This document shows positions 1 through 9,555 of a stretch of 40,157 bases of DNA, piece after piece. Source of the stretch: Candidatus Sumerlaeaceae bacterium (GTDB taxonomy: Bacteria > Sumerlaeota > Sumerlaeia > Sumerlaeales > Sumerlaeaceae). Each line of letters opens with the position of its first letter. Position 1 is the first letter of the stretch. The DNA is taken from the NCBI GenBank assembly GCA_026419455.1, contig JANZZJ010000022.1, forward strand, positions 1 through 40,157. Direction: 5' to 3'. Both the position numbers and the translations under genes were made by a program. A model generated the notes under the pieces. That model was not told the origin of the DNA. It saw nothing but the letters and a program-made list of their open reading frames with translations, and did not search any database.

Positions 1-1
1 T

Positions 2-1108
2 TCCCCATCAGATTACTGGGCTAGCTCACCCAATGTCGTTCGTAATGTTTTGCGCGCCTTTGATGTCCAGCATACCGTGCGCTGGTTCGCCTCAATGGGC
101 GTAAAACTCGTTGCCGAGAATTCGGGAAAATACTTTCCGGAAACCAACCAGGCACGGACGATACTCGATGCTCTGGTAGGGTCGGCCCAAAAGCTTGGAT
201 GCATCTTAAGAACGGGATGTCGTGTAGAGCACCTATCCGTGGGATCACACGGGTTTCAGCTCAAGTTGGGAGAAGAGCCTGGCAATGTCCTTTGGGCGTC
301 CCGCGTCATTGTAGCAACGGGTGGCTTGGCTCTTCCGAAATCAGGCAGCGACGGTGTTGGTCTTCAGTGGCTGCGTTCGCTCGGTCATTCCATCGTAGAA
401 CCAGTTCCTGCACTTGTTCCTCTGGTTTTGCAGGCCGACGAGACGGTCGGCGGACGGTTTGCGGAGTTTGCAGGAGTCAGTTTTCCCGGTCGTGTACGTT
501 TCATCAGCATTTCTGGCGATGTGTACGAAACCTGTGGCCCCGTGCTGTTCACTCACTTTGGCATAAGTGGTCCCGCTATCCTCGATATTTCTCGCCACGT
601 GAGCAGAGAATTACGACATGGTGGACGCGCACCGCTCCTCCTCTACATTGGTCACGAACGGTTTCACTCGTCCGAAGAGGCACTTGCTTATCTGCGGCGA
701 TGCCGCGCCGCCTGCGGCCAACGCCAAGTTTCAACTATCCTCGCGGAGCTTTTTCCGGCGCGGCTTGCTAGGTGCTTGGCCGGTTCTCTTGCCGAAAAAA
801 AAGTCGGGCAACTGAATCGGGAACAGATGCTCCAACTTGCTCGTACTGTGAGCGCTCTAACTGTGCGAGTGATAGGCGATAAGGGATTTGCCTTAGCGGA
901 AGTGACCGCCGGTGGGGTTGACCTTCGGGAAATAGATTGGCGCTCGATGGAATCGCGACTCGTGCCCGGCTTGCACCTGTGTGGAGAAATCTTGGATGTG
1001 GATGGTCGGATCGGCGGATTCAATTTCCAATGGGCATGGTCGAGTGGCTCATTGGCAGGAAAGGCGGCCGCTCAAGCATTGCTGAAAGAAGGACCTCGGC
1101 CGAGGTGA
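2..1108 (+). CDS. NAD(P)/FAD-dependent oxidoreductase, HI0933/YhiN/BaiN-like, 5' end outside the window
   Basis: Frame stays open to the left edge (SPSDYWASSPNVVRNVLRAFDVQHTVRWFASMGV...). ATGGLALPKSGSDGVG and C-terminal GLHLCGEILDVDGRIGGFNFQWAWSSGSLAGKAAA are typical of the HI0933-like flavoprotein family. Confidence 0.88.
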   Translation, partial: SPSDYWASSPNVVRNVLRAFDVQHTVRWFASMGVKLVAENSGKYFPETNQARTILDALVGSAQKLGCILRTGCRVEHLSVGSHGFQLKLGEEPGNVLWASRVIVATGGLALPKSGSDGVGLQWLRSLGHSIVEPVPALVPLVLQADETVGGRFAEFAGVSFPGRVRFISISGDVYETCGPVLFTHFGISGPAILDISRHVSRELRHGGRAPLLLYIGHERFHSSEEALAYLRRCRAACGQRQVSTILAELFPARLARCLAGSLAEKKVGQLNREQMLQLARTVSALTVRVIGDKGFALAEVTAGGVDLREIDWRSMESRLVPGLHLCGEILDVDGRIGGFNFQWAWSSGSLAGKAAAQALLKEGPRPR

Positions 1109-1286
1109 AAGGATGATTGAAAGGTGGCCACGTTGCCCTCAAGTCTGTCATTATCCTGGTAGAACCCCATCCTCATCTAGCACCAACCCTTAACGCCTTT
1201 GCTCCCTACCGATCCACGTTTCGGTCCGCTTACGGTCTGAAAATGTTCACGTGCTCACTATTGTGTCGGAGAGGGCAAGACTCGCC

Positions 1287-1318
1287 GGGCCAAAAAGAGG
1301 GACACACCTCTTTGGCCC
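1287..1318. terminator. hairpin between convergent genes, putative bidirectional terminator
   Basis: GGGCCAAAAAGAGG-GACACA-CCTCTTTGGCCC; 12 paired positions with a 2-nt A bulge, between the 3' ends of the flavoprotein and M16 genes. Confidence 0.55.
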
Positions 1319-1342
1319 TTAGCAACATTGCGAGGGCGAAGC

Positions 1343-2728
1343 CTAGAAAGTCATTCCGCATAAGTAGGGCTCGAACTTCTTCGCAGGGCCAATAGAAGCG
1401 AAGGAAACGGGACGATCCTTGAGGTATCTTTCCGCCGCCTCTTTCACGTCGTCAGGGGTTACCGCATTGAGGCGAGCAAGCACGTCGTCGACAGGGATGT
1501 AGTCGCCAAAGAAAATCTCACATTCCGCCAACCGCCCCATTCTCGTGGCACTGTTCTCCATACCTAGAATGAGAGAACTCTTTATTTGTTGGCGGGCACT
1601 CTCGACCTCTTCTTCAGTGACGCCTTCGGTGTAAAGTTTTCGCACTTCATCGAGGCAAATACGAATCACACGGTGGATGTGACGCGGACTCGTGCCCCCA
1701 GTGACGGCGATGGCTCCCGCATCACGGAACGAACAATCGAAGGTTCCGATTGAGTAGGCAAGACCGTGTTTCTCGCGAACTTCTCGGAAGATACGTGATG
1801 ACGTAGATCCACCGAGAATCGTACTGAGGATGGCAAAAGCGTAGCGGTCCTCGCTCCGTCGTGGCGGACCATCCGTTCCCATGCAGAAATGTACCTGTTC
1901 GGTCTCGCGATCAACGTTGTAGCTTTGGTAGGCGGGCGCCGGCGGCTCGATGGGATTTCGCTCCCACCCGTTCGGTTCAATTGGCTCAAAAATCCTTCGC
2001 AGCTGCGGCTCAATGCGTCTCAGATCGAAATTTCCGGCGATCGCTATAACAATCCGGTCAGGCGCAAACTCCCTGTTAAGATATCGGAGAATATCCTCGC
2101 GTCCAAAGCGCTCGATTTTCTCGGGTGTTCCCAAAATGGGTCGTCCGATCGCGTGATCCGCATAGAGGTGATCGAGATATACGTCGAGCACGAGCTCATC
2201 CGGCGTATCGTTGTACATCTTGATCTCCTCAAGTACAACGTTGCGCTCGCGCTGGATCTCGTCCGGCAAAAACAAGCTTTCCAAATAGATTTCTGCCAAC
2301 AAATCGAGAGCCGGAGCTAAATGCTCATCAATCACTTTGGCAGAAATGCAGATGTTCTCCTGCGTTGTGAATGCATTGAAATTTCCCCCAAGCTTGTCCA
2401 TCAATGTCGAGAGTGTCACAGCATCGTGCCGTCTTGTGCCTTTGAAAAACATGTGCTCGATGAAGTGCGACAAACCGTGTTCCTCGGGCGTCTCATTTCG
2501 GCTTCCAACCTCGAGGTAAATTCCTACGGATGCACTGCGCACGTAAGGAATACGCTCCAAAACTATGCGCACGCCGTTGGGGAGGACTATCTTTCTGAGT
2601 TGTTCCATTTTGTTTGTCGCAGCTGCGCTGAATTTGGGGGGAATCAACCGTTCGACGTGTGTTTGACTCCGGGGCGCCCCAAAGTCAAGGTTTCCGTCCA
2701 ACGGCATAGACAAATACCGCCGAAACAC
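1343..2728 (-). CDS. M16 family zinc metallopeptidase (processing-peptidase-like); start may be the internal ATG at 2608
   Basis: HFIEHMFFKGT (HxxEH) with downstream ERNVVLEEI glutamate; GLAYSIGTF; N-terminal LPNGVRIVLERIPYVRSASVGIYLEVGSRNE. Confidence 0.93.
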   Translation of the reverse strand: MFRRYLSMPLDGNLDFGAPRSQTHVERLIPPKFSAAATNKMEQLRKIVLPNGVRIVLERIPYVRSASVGIYLEVGSRNETPEEHGLSHFIEHMFFKGTRRHDAVTLSTLMDKLGGNFNAFTTQENICISAKVIDEHLAPALDLLAEIYLESLFLPDEIQRERNVVLEEIKMYNDTPDELVLDVYLDHLYADHAIGRPILGTPEKIERFGREDILRYLNREFAPDRIVIAIAGNFDLRRIEPQLRRIFEPIEPNGWERNPIEPPAPAYQSYNVDRETEQVHFCMGTDGPPRRSEDRYAFAILSTILGGSTSSRIFREVREKHGLAYSIGTFDCSFRDAGAIAVTGGTSPRHIHRVIRICLDEVRKLYTEGVTEEEVESARQQIKSSLILGMENSATRMGRLAECEIFFGDYIPVDDVLARLNAVTPDDVKEAAERYLKDRPVSFASIGPAKKFEPYLCGMTF

Positions 2729-3152
2729 TCCGGCATTTAGACGCCAGTGGCAAAGTCCGTTCAGCCAACCCCAAAGAGCGTCCCTCAGAAAGAGACTCAG
2801 AAAACGTCCATCTTTAGGGATCTATTCAGATATTCAATTTATTCATAAAATGTAACTTATGTCACAAGATATGAAGCAAGACGCGCGCTTAACGCTAGAA
2901 AACGACGATTGTAAGCCAGTGTTTCAGGAAGGTTGTCAAAAAACCCGAGGAAACAACCAGCACAGAGGTCAGCTGCCAAGAGAAGCACCGTATCTTCAAA
3001 GTGTTATGGAGTTACACTTCTAGATAATATTAGACTACTAGATTAATAGTGAATTTTTTCTGCAACTATTTTCTATTTTGGACGTGAAGAGGGTCGATAA
3101 GGATGTCTCTTCCCACTAAACCAAGGATGTTTTTTGATCGGAGCAACGCAAA

Positions 3153-3797
3153 ATGACAGTTCGACAGGCCCAAAATATCACGTGGCATCCTGGCCACGTT
3201 ACCCGTGAAGAGCGAAACAATCTGCTGGGACAACGGCCATGCTGCATCTGGCTGACTGGCCTCTCTGCTTGCGGCAAGAGCACCATCGCCATGGCCCTAG
3301 AACAGGTACTCATCCAGCGTGGGTATCCGGCCTACGTACTCGATGGCGACAACATACGTCATGGACTTAACAAGAATCTTGGCTTTTCCCCAGAGGACCG
3401 TGCTGAAAACATTCGGCGTATCGGAGAAGTTGCAAAGCTGTTTGTGGATGCAGGACTGATCGTCATCACCAGCTTCATTAGCCCCTACCGAGCGGATCGC
3501 GACCGTGTTCGCTCGATTATGCTTCCAGGGGAATTCATCGAAGTGTTTGTCGATGCTCCCATAGAAGTTTGTGCTGCTCGCGATCCCAAAGGTCTCTACG
3601 CGAAAGCCTTCCGCGGCGATATCAAGGAGTTTACCGGCATCTCACCGGAAGCTCCGTATGAACCACCCCTCTCGCCCGAAATCCACCTGCGAACAGATAC
3701 AATGAACGTTGAAGAGTGCGTGGAAACCATCCTTCAGTACCTGCTTGCGCATCATTACCTGCAAGGGGGTGTGGGGGCGAAAGGGCGCTCTAGCTAA
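3153..3797 (+). CDS. cysC: adenylyl-sulfate kinase
   Basis: [15 protein letters not shown]-loop, [75 protein letters not shown]. Confidence 0.95.
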   Translation: MTVRQAQNITWHPGHVTREERNNLLGQRPCCIWLTGLSACGKSTIAMALEQVLIQRGYPAYVLDGDNIRHGLNKNLGFSPEDRAENIRRIGEVAKLFVDAGLIVITSFISPYRADRDRVRSIMLPGEFIEVFVDAPIEVCAARDPKGLYAKAFRGDIKEFTGISPEAPYEPPLSPEIHLRTDTMNVEECVETILQYLLAHHYLQGGVGAKGRSS

Positions 3798-3823
3798 CGA
3801 CAACTCGCTGACCACGTGATTCT

Positions 3824-6800
3824 CTATTCGGCCCCGGCGTGAGGTTGTGACACGCGCCATTTCTCAAACCACGCACGAAGCGCCTGAGCCAGCTCCCCCG
3901 CACTCGCCCATCGCTGATCACGATCTTTTTCAAGGCACTTGAGAATGATCTGATTAAGCTCTTCAGGAATTCCCGGAATGGGGCGGGCGGCTACGCGGCA
4001 ATGTTGGTAGGCGATGTCGCCTTCCCTGAACGGCGGCTTGCCTGCAAGCAGTTCGTAAAACATCACGCCCAGCGAATAGATATCAGCACGGTGATCGACC
4101 GGCTGGCCCTGAACCTGCTCAGGGCTCATATAGAGCGGCGTCCCAATAACAGCGCCAGTTCGCGTTTCCCCAGTGAACTCCAAGGCCTTCGCTATGCCGA
4201 AATCGCTCAACTTAGGGGTTCCGTCGTCGGTGATCATGATATTCGGGGGCTTGATATCGCGGTGAACTATACCATGCTTGTGAGCGTACTCCAGTGCCTC
4301 GCAAATGGATAATACGATAGATGTTGCTTCTGCGATGCTAAGCTTTCCCTTTTGTCGCAAAACGCGTTTCAGATCCGTTCCCTTAACGAATTCCATGGAG
4401 ATGTACTTTCGTCCCTTCTCCTCGCCAATGTCATGGATACGCACGATATTGGGATGGGCGAGCCGCCGCGCGGCGCGGGCCTCCGCTCGAAATCTTTGGA
4501 CGGCCTCAGGATTCTGCGAAAGATTCTCTGGCAAAATTTTTAGCGCCACAAACTCATCAAGTTCGTTGTCCCGCGCTCGGTAGACAATCCCCATGGCTCC
4601 TCGACCAAGTTCTTCCACAAGCTCGTAACGGCTACGCGCGCGATCGCTCAGTTGCGTGATTAGCGTGGAACGGTCAAGTTCCATGGGATTCGAAGTGGCG
4701 CCGGCGAGAAGCTCAAACCGCTGCTTAACGTCGCGGTAATTCATGTCCGCCGCGAATAGAACGCGATAAACCTGCTTGGCGCCTACATAATCACCTTTTG
4801 CTTCATAACGTTGGGCGAGGCTGTAGAGGAGCTCCTTTACCTCATCATCTATGAGCAGTTTGCGGAACTCTTGAAAGGCAAACTCCAGCATCCCTTTGGC
4901 CATAAAACATTGCCCGAGAAGTTTGATCGATTCATTTTCGTAGCGGAAATCCTGAACAGTTTTTTGCAGAAGGGCTATAGCTTTGTCGTACTGGTCCTCC
5001 ACCATGAACAGCTTAGCCAGCTCGAAGCGAATCTCGGTGTCGTCGGATTCGGCAAGCAAGGTTTCATAAAGCTCGCGCAGTTCGGCACGTACTTGAGCAT
5101 CGGAGGGCGCAATCCGATAAGCCTGCTCCAGTAGGGGTCTGGCGGCCTCATGGCGTCCCTGCGCGCAGAGTAACCGCGCCTTCCCCGTCAGCGCTTTCGC
5201 GTTCATCGGATCTTTGCCCAAGATTTGCTCGTAGGCCTGCAAAATGTTCTTCGTCTCTGCTGGCTCGAGGGCTAAGAGCGACTCCAATTCCTCGCATGCT
5301 TCGTTGTGCTGACCCATTTCTGTGAGTAGTGTGACGAGGAACCAGCGGAGATCTAACCGATCCGGAGCATGGGCAAGGTAAAGGCGAACTTCGTCCAGCA
5401 ATCGCTTGGTGTATTCGGGGCTAGAACGCAGAATTTCGCTAAGTTGGTCGAGCGCCTGCCCATAACGTCCGGCCATAGCGTGATGCCGTGCTAGCATAAA
5501 ACGAACGTTTGGCTGGTTCGGCGATAGTTCTAGAGCTTTTGCATAAGCCTGCGCCGCATCGGCATCAACGCGATGTTTGCGCGCATAAGCTGAAGCAAGA
5601 TTGATCCAGGCTTCAGAATCCTCAGGGTGGCGCCCCAAAACGTACTGAAATTGGGCGATCGCCTCGTCCAACCGATTAGCGGCCAGCGAAGCCTGTGCCA
5701 CAAGCTTTTGAAGTTCTTCATTCTCCTTGTCAGATTGAAGGAGCCATCGAGCAAGCTTGAGCGCGTCCTCGTAGCGCTCGGCTTCCAGGTAATTTGTGGC
5801 GAGAAATATACCAAGATCTCGTGCCTGCGGTGCCTTGTGCAGCGCCCTTTCTATCACTTGAAGAGCATAGGGGTCCTTGCGATTAACGCGGACGTAAGCT
5901 CGTGCCAAAGCAACAAGATACGTCGCATTCTCCGGGTCAGTTCTCAGTGCTTCTTCATAGGCAGGAACCGCTTTTGCATCAGTGACGTCTTGCTGTGCGT
6001 AAATCTCAGCGAGGTCACAGTAAATGCTCGAGGTAGTCTCTCCGAGTTCGATGAGATGTTCAAGTGCGCGGCGAGCGCCGTCAATATCACCTCTTTTACG
6101 AGCTTCGCGGCTGAGTGCTCGTAGTAAGTACACATCGTTAGGATTCGCCTGAACGGCGCGTTTAAGGAGCTCAAACGTTGCTTCGTCGGGGACAAGACCG
6201 GCAGGCCCCAAACGCGCCACAGCAGCACAGCGCAAAAGGACACCGTTGTCTGGTTCCAAGGCTAGGGCTCGCTCGAAAATTTCTGCTGTCCTGGAATTAA
6301 GCACTTCACACGCAGAGTAGCAAAACGCCAGCACAAGTGTTGTTTCGTCGTCATGGGGATCTATTTCGTATGCCCGCTCGGCAAAATGTAGGGCCTGTTC
6401 CGCATGGCCTGCACGTAGCTCGCACTTAGCAAGCTGACGGAGAGCCACGGCCGAATCGGGCCTTAGGGCAAGCAAGGCTGACGCTGCCGCACGTGCCTGA
6501 TCGTCCACTCTTCGGGCGACAGCTTGGGCTCGGCATAGACCTTCCAGGAATCTCGGATCTTGTGTGCGCTTGGGAAATTGTTTTTCAAAAAGCGGCAGGG
6601 TTTTCTCGTTAAACTGATTCGTTGCGAGGTATAACTCGACGAGTCTTTCCTCAACGTCGGGTGCAGATGTACCCTCCTTTTCAGCAATTCGATAACAACG
6701 AATTGCCTGTTCGAGTTCTCCGCGCGATTCGTAGATGCGTCCCGCGTGATAAGCAAGATCGCCCCGATCATCTTCGAGTACAGCGAGAGCAATCTGATAC

Positions 6801-8704
6801 AACTCAAGAGCCTCCTCGCTGTGATTGCCGCGAGTAGCGTAAGCTCTGGCCAAAGCAATGGTGAATTCACTGTTGTCTGGGAACTGTCTATGTGCCTCTT
6901 CAAGTACCGAGAGTGCCTCTTCCTCTGTGGAGCGCTCCCACAAAATGTACGCTTGTGCCAGCAACCGCAGAAATGCGAGATTCCTCGGTTCCTTTTTGCG
7001 TAATTGTTGAAGTAGTGCCACGGCTTGAGGGTAAGCCTGAATTTCCAGAAGTTTCTCCGCCCGCTCGGCAGCGCTACGAAGCGAGCGCACGCGCACACCT
7101 ACCCAGACTAACCCACCTGCCGCGCCCAGGAACGCAATGATTCCCGAAAGATACCACGCCCAATACTGCCGTAAATTGGTTTTGCGCCGAAGTGACAGTG
7201 CCTCAGGATGGGTCGCAACATGCGAAAGAAGCTCGTCGAGCTTCGCCTTGCATTCAGAGTAACGTCCTTCCTGATAAAGATTGTGGGCGACCTTGAGTTC
7301 TTCATTGAGAAGCTGTTCGAAGCGCCCAACCCGTTCTCGAATTCGCTCCAAGGTGGTTGTTGTCACACGGCCGTTTCGTTCAAAATTCCCGCCGAAAGCC
7401 AGCGTGGGGCATTGAGCTCCTGAAATCCCTCGCTCGATCAGTCCTACATAGATGAGCCGTGTGCGATTTCGTCCGAGAAAGACAAGTTCTCCGTGACCGG
7501 AACCAGACAGGTTTCCAGTAAGGAGCGTGCTGTTTGCAATCTCCTGAATGTTGGCTACAGCCGAAAGTGCCGACTTTGCTGGCTCAACAATGTGCAACAG
7601 TCCTTTGCCGTCGCCCGCAAGCGCTCGATAATTATTGTCGCCTAGGGCTAAAAGCGATACTGCGCTGAAGGGGGGAGCGTTCGCGCCGTAGGGTTGTCCC
7701 CGCGTCCTAAAGCCTGCGCCAGGTGCATAGCTAATCAGTGCGCTTGCTGTTGCAGCAACAAGGTCAGGCATTTGATCGTTGTCGAAGTCACCGCAAAGTA
7801 AGTGCCCAATCGCTGGTCCAGCCAACTTAATCTGGCTTACCGCAGTTTTTAGCTGCTGGCTTGAGGGATCGTAGAGCGCAGCGAACAAGCTTCCCGCATT
7901 GGTGCCGAACACGAGAACGTCGCGACCAAGTCCAAAGAAATCGGCAGCGACAATGTTAGTGCCGATCGAATGACCTTGCGGAGCATGCCAAATATAACGT
8001 CGTGCTGGGTCATTTGTGCAAACCGCAACAACTTTCCCTAAAGCTGTGCCGACGAGAATCTCTGGGCTGCTATCTCCATCAATATCACCGATGCTGGCTG
8101 GCTGGTTGACTCGACCGAGAACTATGGTTTCACCCGTTGGTGCCTCAATGGTGTTTGGCACTGAGAAGCGGATAGAGGGCACTGCACCGTCGAACTGGAC
8201 AAAGTAAATCTTCCCTGTTTCGTCGCAAAGGACCACCGCATCGCGGGAGCTCTTTGATGCGGCATCGTTCCACACCACCGTCGGTGCCACGGAAATCGGT
8301 GCACCAATGCTTAACGTGGTCACCAATTTCCCACTCCCACCGTGGAGAAAAAACACTTCACCTGACGTGCTTGCCACTGTGACAATGGCCTCACCAGTTT
8401 GCAACAGGTTGCCTACCACGGGGGCTGTTAGGCCTTTAGATCCGAGAGTCGTCTGCCATAATCGCTCGAGGGAAGGCAGCGCATAGGCGGCTACTTGCCC
8501 CTCAACGCTGGTGAGGAGCACTTCGTATCGTCCGTCAGCATCAATGTCGTACACTACCGGATCGTTAGCGGATCCAAACCCAAGAACTTTCGTTGCTACT
8601 TTAAATTGCTCCGCGTGAACTACCCCGTGGAGAAGCGTCAAAGCTCCGCACACAACAAACAAGAAATGCCCCCTCTTTGATAGCATCATCTTGAACATCA
8701 TCAC
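3824..8704 (-). CDS. large transmembrane Ser/Thr protein kinase: signal peptide, FG-GAP/VCBS-like beta-propeller, TM, long TPR array, C-terminal kinase domain
   Basis: N-terminal hydrophobic signal; Ca-binding-like DIDADGRYE, DIDGDSSPE, DFDNDQMPD; TM WYLSGIIAFLGAAGGLVWVGV followed by basic VRVRSLR; many TPRs; kinase motifs LGRGAMGIVYRA, VALKIL, HRDIKPPNIM, SDFG, GTPLYMSPEQ. Confidence 0.92.
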   Translation of the reverse strand: MMMFKMMLSKRGHFLFVVCGALTLLHGVVHAEQFKVATKVLGFGSANDPVVYDIDADGRYEVLLTSVEGQVAAYALPSLERLWQTTLGSKGLTAPVVGNLLQTGEAIVTVASTSGEVFFLHGGSGKLVTTLSIGAPISVAPTVVWNDAASKSSRDAVVLCDETGKIYFVQFDGAVPSIRFSVPNTIEAPTGETIVLGRVNQPASIGDIDGDSSPEILVGTALGKVVAVCTNDPARRYIWHAPQGHSIGTNIVAADFFGLGRDVLVFGTNAGSLFAALYDPSSQQLKTAVSQIKLAGPAIGHLLCGDFDNDQMPDLVAATASALISYAPGAGFRTRGQPYGANAPPFSAVSLLALGDNNYRALAGDGKGLLHIVEPAKSALSAVANIQEIANSTLLTGNLSGSGHGELVFLGRNRTRLIYVGLIERGISGAQCPTLAFGGNFERNGRVTTTTLERIRERVGRFEQLLNEELKVAHNLYQEGRYSECKAKLDELLSHVATHPEALSLRRKTNLRQYWAWYLSGIIAFLGAAGGLVWVGVRVRSLRSAAERAEKLLEIQAYPQAVALLQQLRKKEPRNLAFLRLLAQAYILWERSTEEEALSVLEEAHRQFPDNSEFTIALARAYATRGNHSEEALELYQIALAVLEDDRGDLAYHAGRIYESRGELEQAIRCYRIAEKEGTSAPDVEERLVELYLATNQFNEKTLPLFEKQFPKRTQDPRFLEGLCRAQAVARRVDDQARAAASALLALRPDSAVALRQLAKCELRAGHAEQALHFAERAYEIDPHDDETTLVLAFCYSACEVLNSRTAEIFERALALEPDNGVLLRCAAVARLGPAGLVPDEATFELLKRAVQANPNDVYLLRALSREARKRGDIDGARRALEHLIELGETTSSIYCDLAEIYAQQDVTDAKAVPAYEEALRTDPENATYLVALARAYVRVNRKDPYALQVIERALHKAPQARDLGIFLATNYLEAERYEDALKLARWLLQSDKENEELQKLVAQASLAANRLDEAIAQFQYVLGRHPEDSEAWINLASAYARKHRVDADAAQAYAKALELSPNQPNVRFMLARHHAMAGRYGQALDQLSEILRSSPEYTKRLLDEVRLYLAHAPDRLDLRWFLVTLLTEMGQHNEACEELESLLALEPAETKNILQAYEQILGKDPMNAKALTGKARLLCAQGRHEAARPLLEQAYRIAPSDAQVRAELRELYETLLAESDDTEIRFELAKLFMVEDQYDKAIALLQKTVQDFRYENESIKLLGQCFMAKGMLEFAFQEFRKLLIDDEVKELLYSLAQRYEAKGDYVGAKQVYRVLFAADMNYRDVKQRFELLAGATSNPMELDRSTLITQLSDRARSRYELVEELGRGAMGIVYRARDNELDEFVALKILPENLSQNPEAVQRFRAEARAARRLAHPNIVRIHDIGEEKGRKYISMEFVKGTDLKRVLRQKGKLSIAEATSIVLSICEALEYAHKHGIVHRDIKPPNIMITDDGTPKLSDFGIAKALEFTGETRTGAVIGTPLYMSPEQVQGQPVDHRADIYSLGVMFYELLAGKPPFREGDIAYQHCRVAARPIPGIPEELNQIILKCLEKDRDQRWASAGELAQALRAWFEKWRVSQPHAGAE

Positions 8705-8792
8705 ATCACCCTGCCAACTAACCTGTTAGTAGTCGGTCCTAGCACAAAACCAAAGGATCCATTATCTTCATTTTTGCTTTAGATCGCGAAAC

Positions 8793-9434
8793 TCATTGAA
8801 CCCATCCTGCAAATCCCTGGGGAGCACCATCTGGTTGAACGAGGTCTCGGCGGAATTGTTCCCAGAGAAGTGGCCCATAGACTGCCACATCTCGCCCGAC
8901 ACGCCTTAGCCGGTCAACTACCTGGTCGTTTACGATATTCCCTAAGTCGTCAAAATCGCGGGATGATGCTCCTACGTTGTAGGGAAGAACCCATGCATGG
9001 CAGTAAAGCAGGCACGCACGCAGGTTGTCTAACGAGCTGACTCCTTGGCTACCGCCGGTGGCCGCGACGATGCCAAACAGTTTGCCGGAAATTTCGGTGT
9101 AAACGAAATCAAAAAGATTCTTCAGGGCTCCGCTCATGCACCCATGATATTCTGGGGTCCCAACGATGTAACATTCCGCTTCCCTTATTTTCTGTACCAC
9201 TGCTTGAATGCGGGTGTCATCTTTGTAATCACGGTGGGCTTCAAAAAGAGGCATGGGATGCTCTCGCAAATCGAGCAGTTCCGTTGCTGAACCGCATTCT
9301 GCAGCCGCTTGCAACGCGAGTTCTACCATGCGCCGGGTGTGCGAGCCCTCGCGTAGACTCCCACTTATTCCTAGAACCTTCGGCATTTGACGGTCCTCGT
9401 TTCTAATCAAGGTCGATGGTGTCATCTTAGACAT
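8793..9434 (-). CDS. NADPH-dependent FMN reductase; likely start 9386 (MPKVLGISGS)
   Basis: MPKVLGISGSLREGSHTRRMVELAL...IVGTPEYHGCMSGALKNLFDF...GKLFGIVAATGGSQG, NADPH_dep_FMN_red fold motifs. Confidence 0.9.
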   Translation of the reverse strand: MSKMTPSTLIRNEDRQMPKVLGISGSLREGSHTRRMVELALQAAAECGSATELLDLREHPMPLFEAHRDYKDDTRIQAVVQKIREAECYIVGTPEYHGCMSGALKNLFDFVYTEISGKLFGIVAATGGSQGVSSLDNLRACLLYCHAWVLPYNVGASSRDFDDLGNIVNDQVVDRLRRVGRDVAVYGPLLWEQFRRDLVQPDGAPQGFAGWVQ

Positions 9435-9555
9435 GCTGGATGCAAGAAAGCTTTTGCATGGTAACTGGCTACATGCGGTGAAATATAGGAGCTTCTTGAC
9501 GTTTCACAAGGTGAGCCTAATAACAAGCCTACCGTTGGTGTTTTTAACTGGAAAT

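Noticed and set aside
1889-2740. Plus-strand ORFs 1889..2320 and 2321..2740
   Set aside because: Antisense shadows of the M16 peptidase gene.
5627-6124. Plus-strand ORFs of up to 165 aa opposite the kinase gene
   Set aside because: Antisense to a long, domain-rich ORF; sequences are low-quality with no recognisable motifs.
9496-9523. TTGACG-16-TAATAA promoter-like sequence before the thiE-like gene
   Set aside because: The -10 match is poor (3 of 6), so not called.
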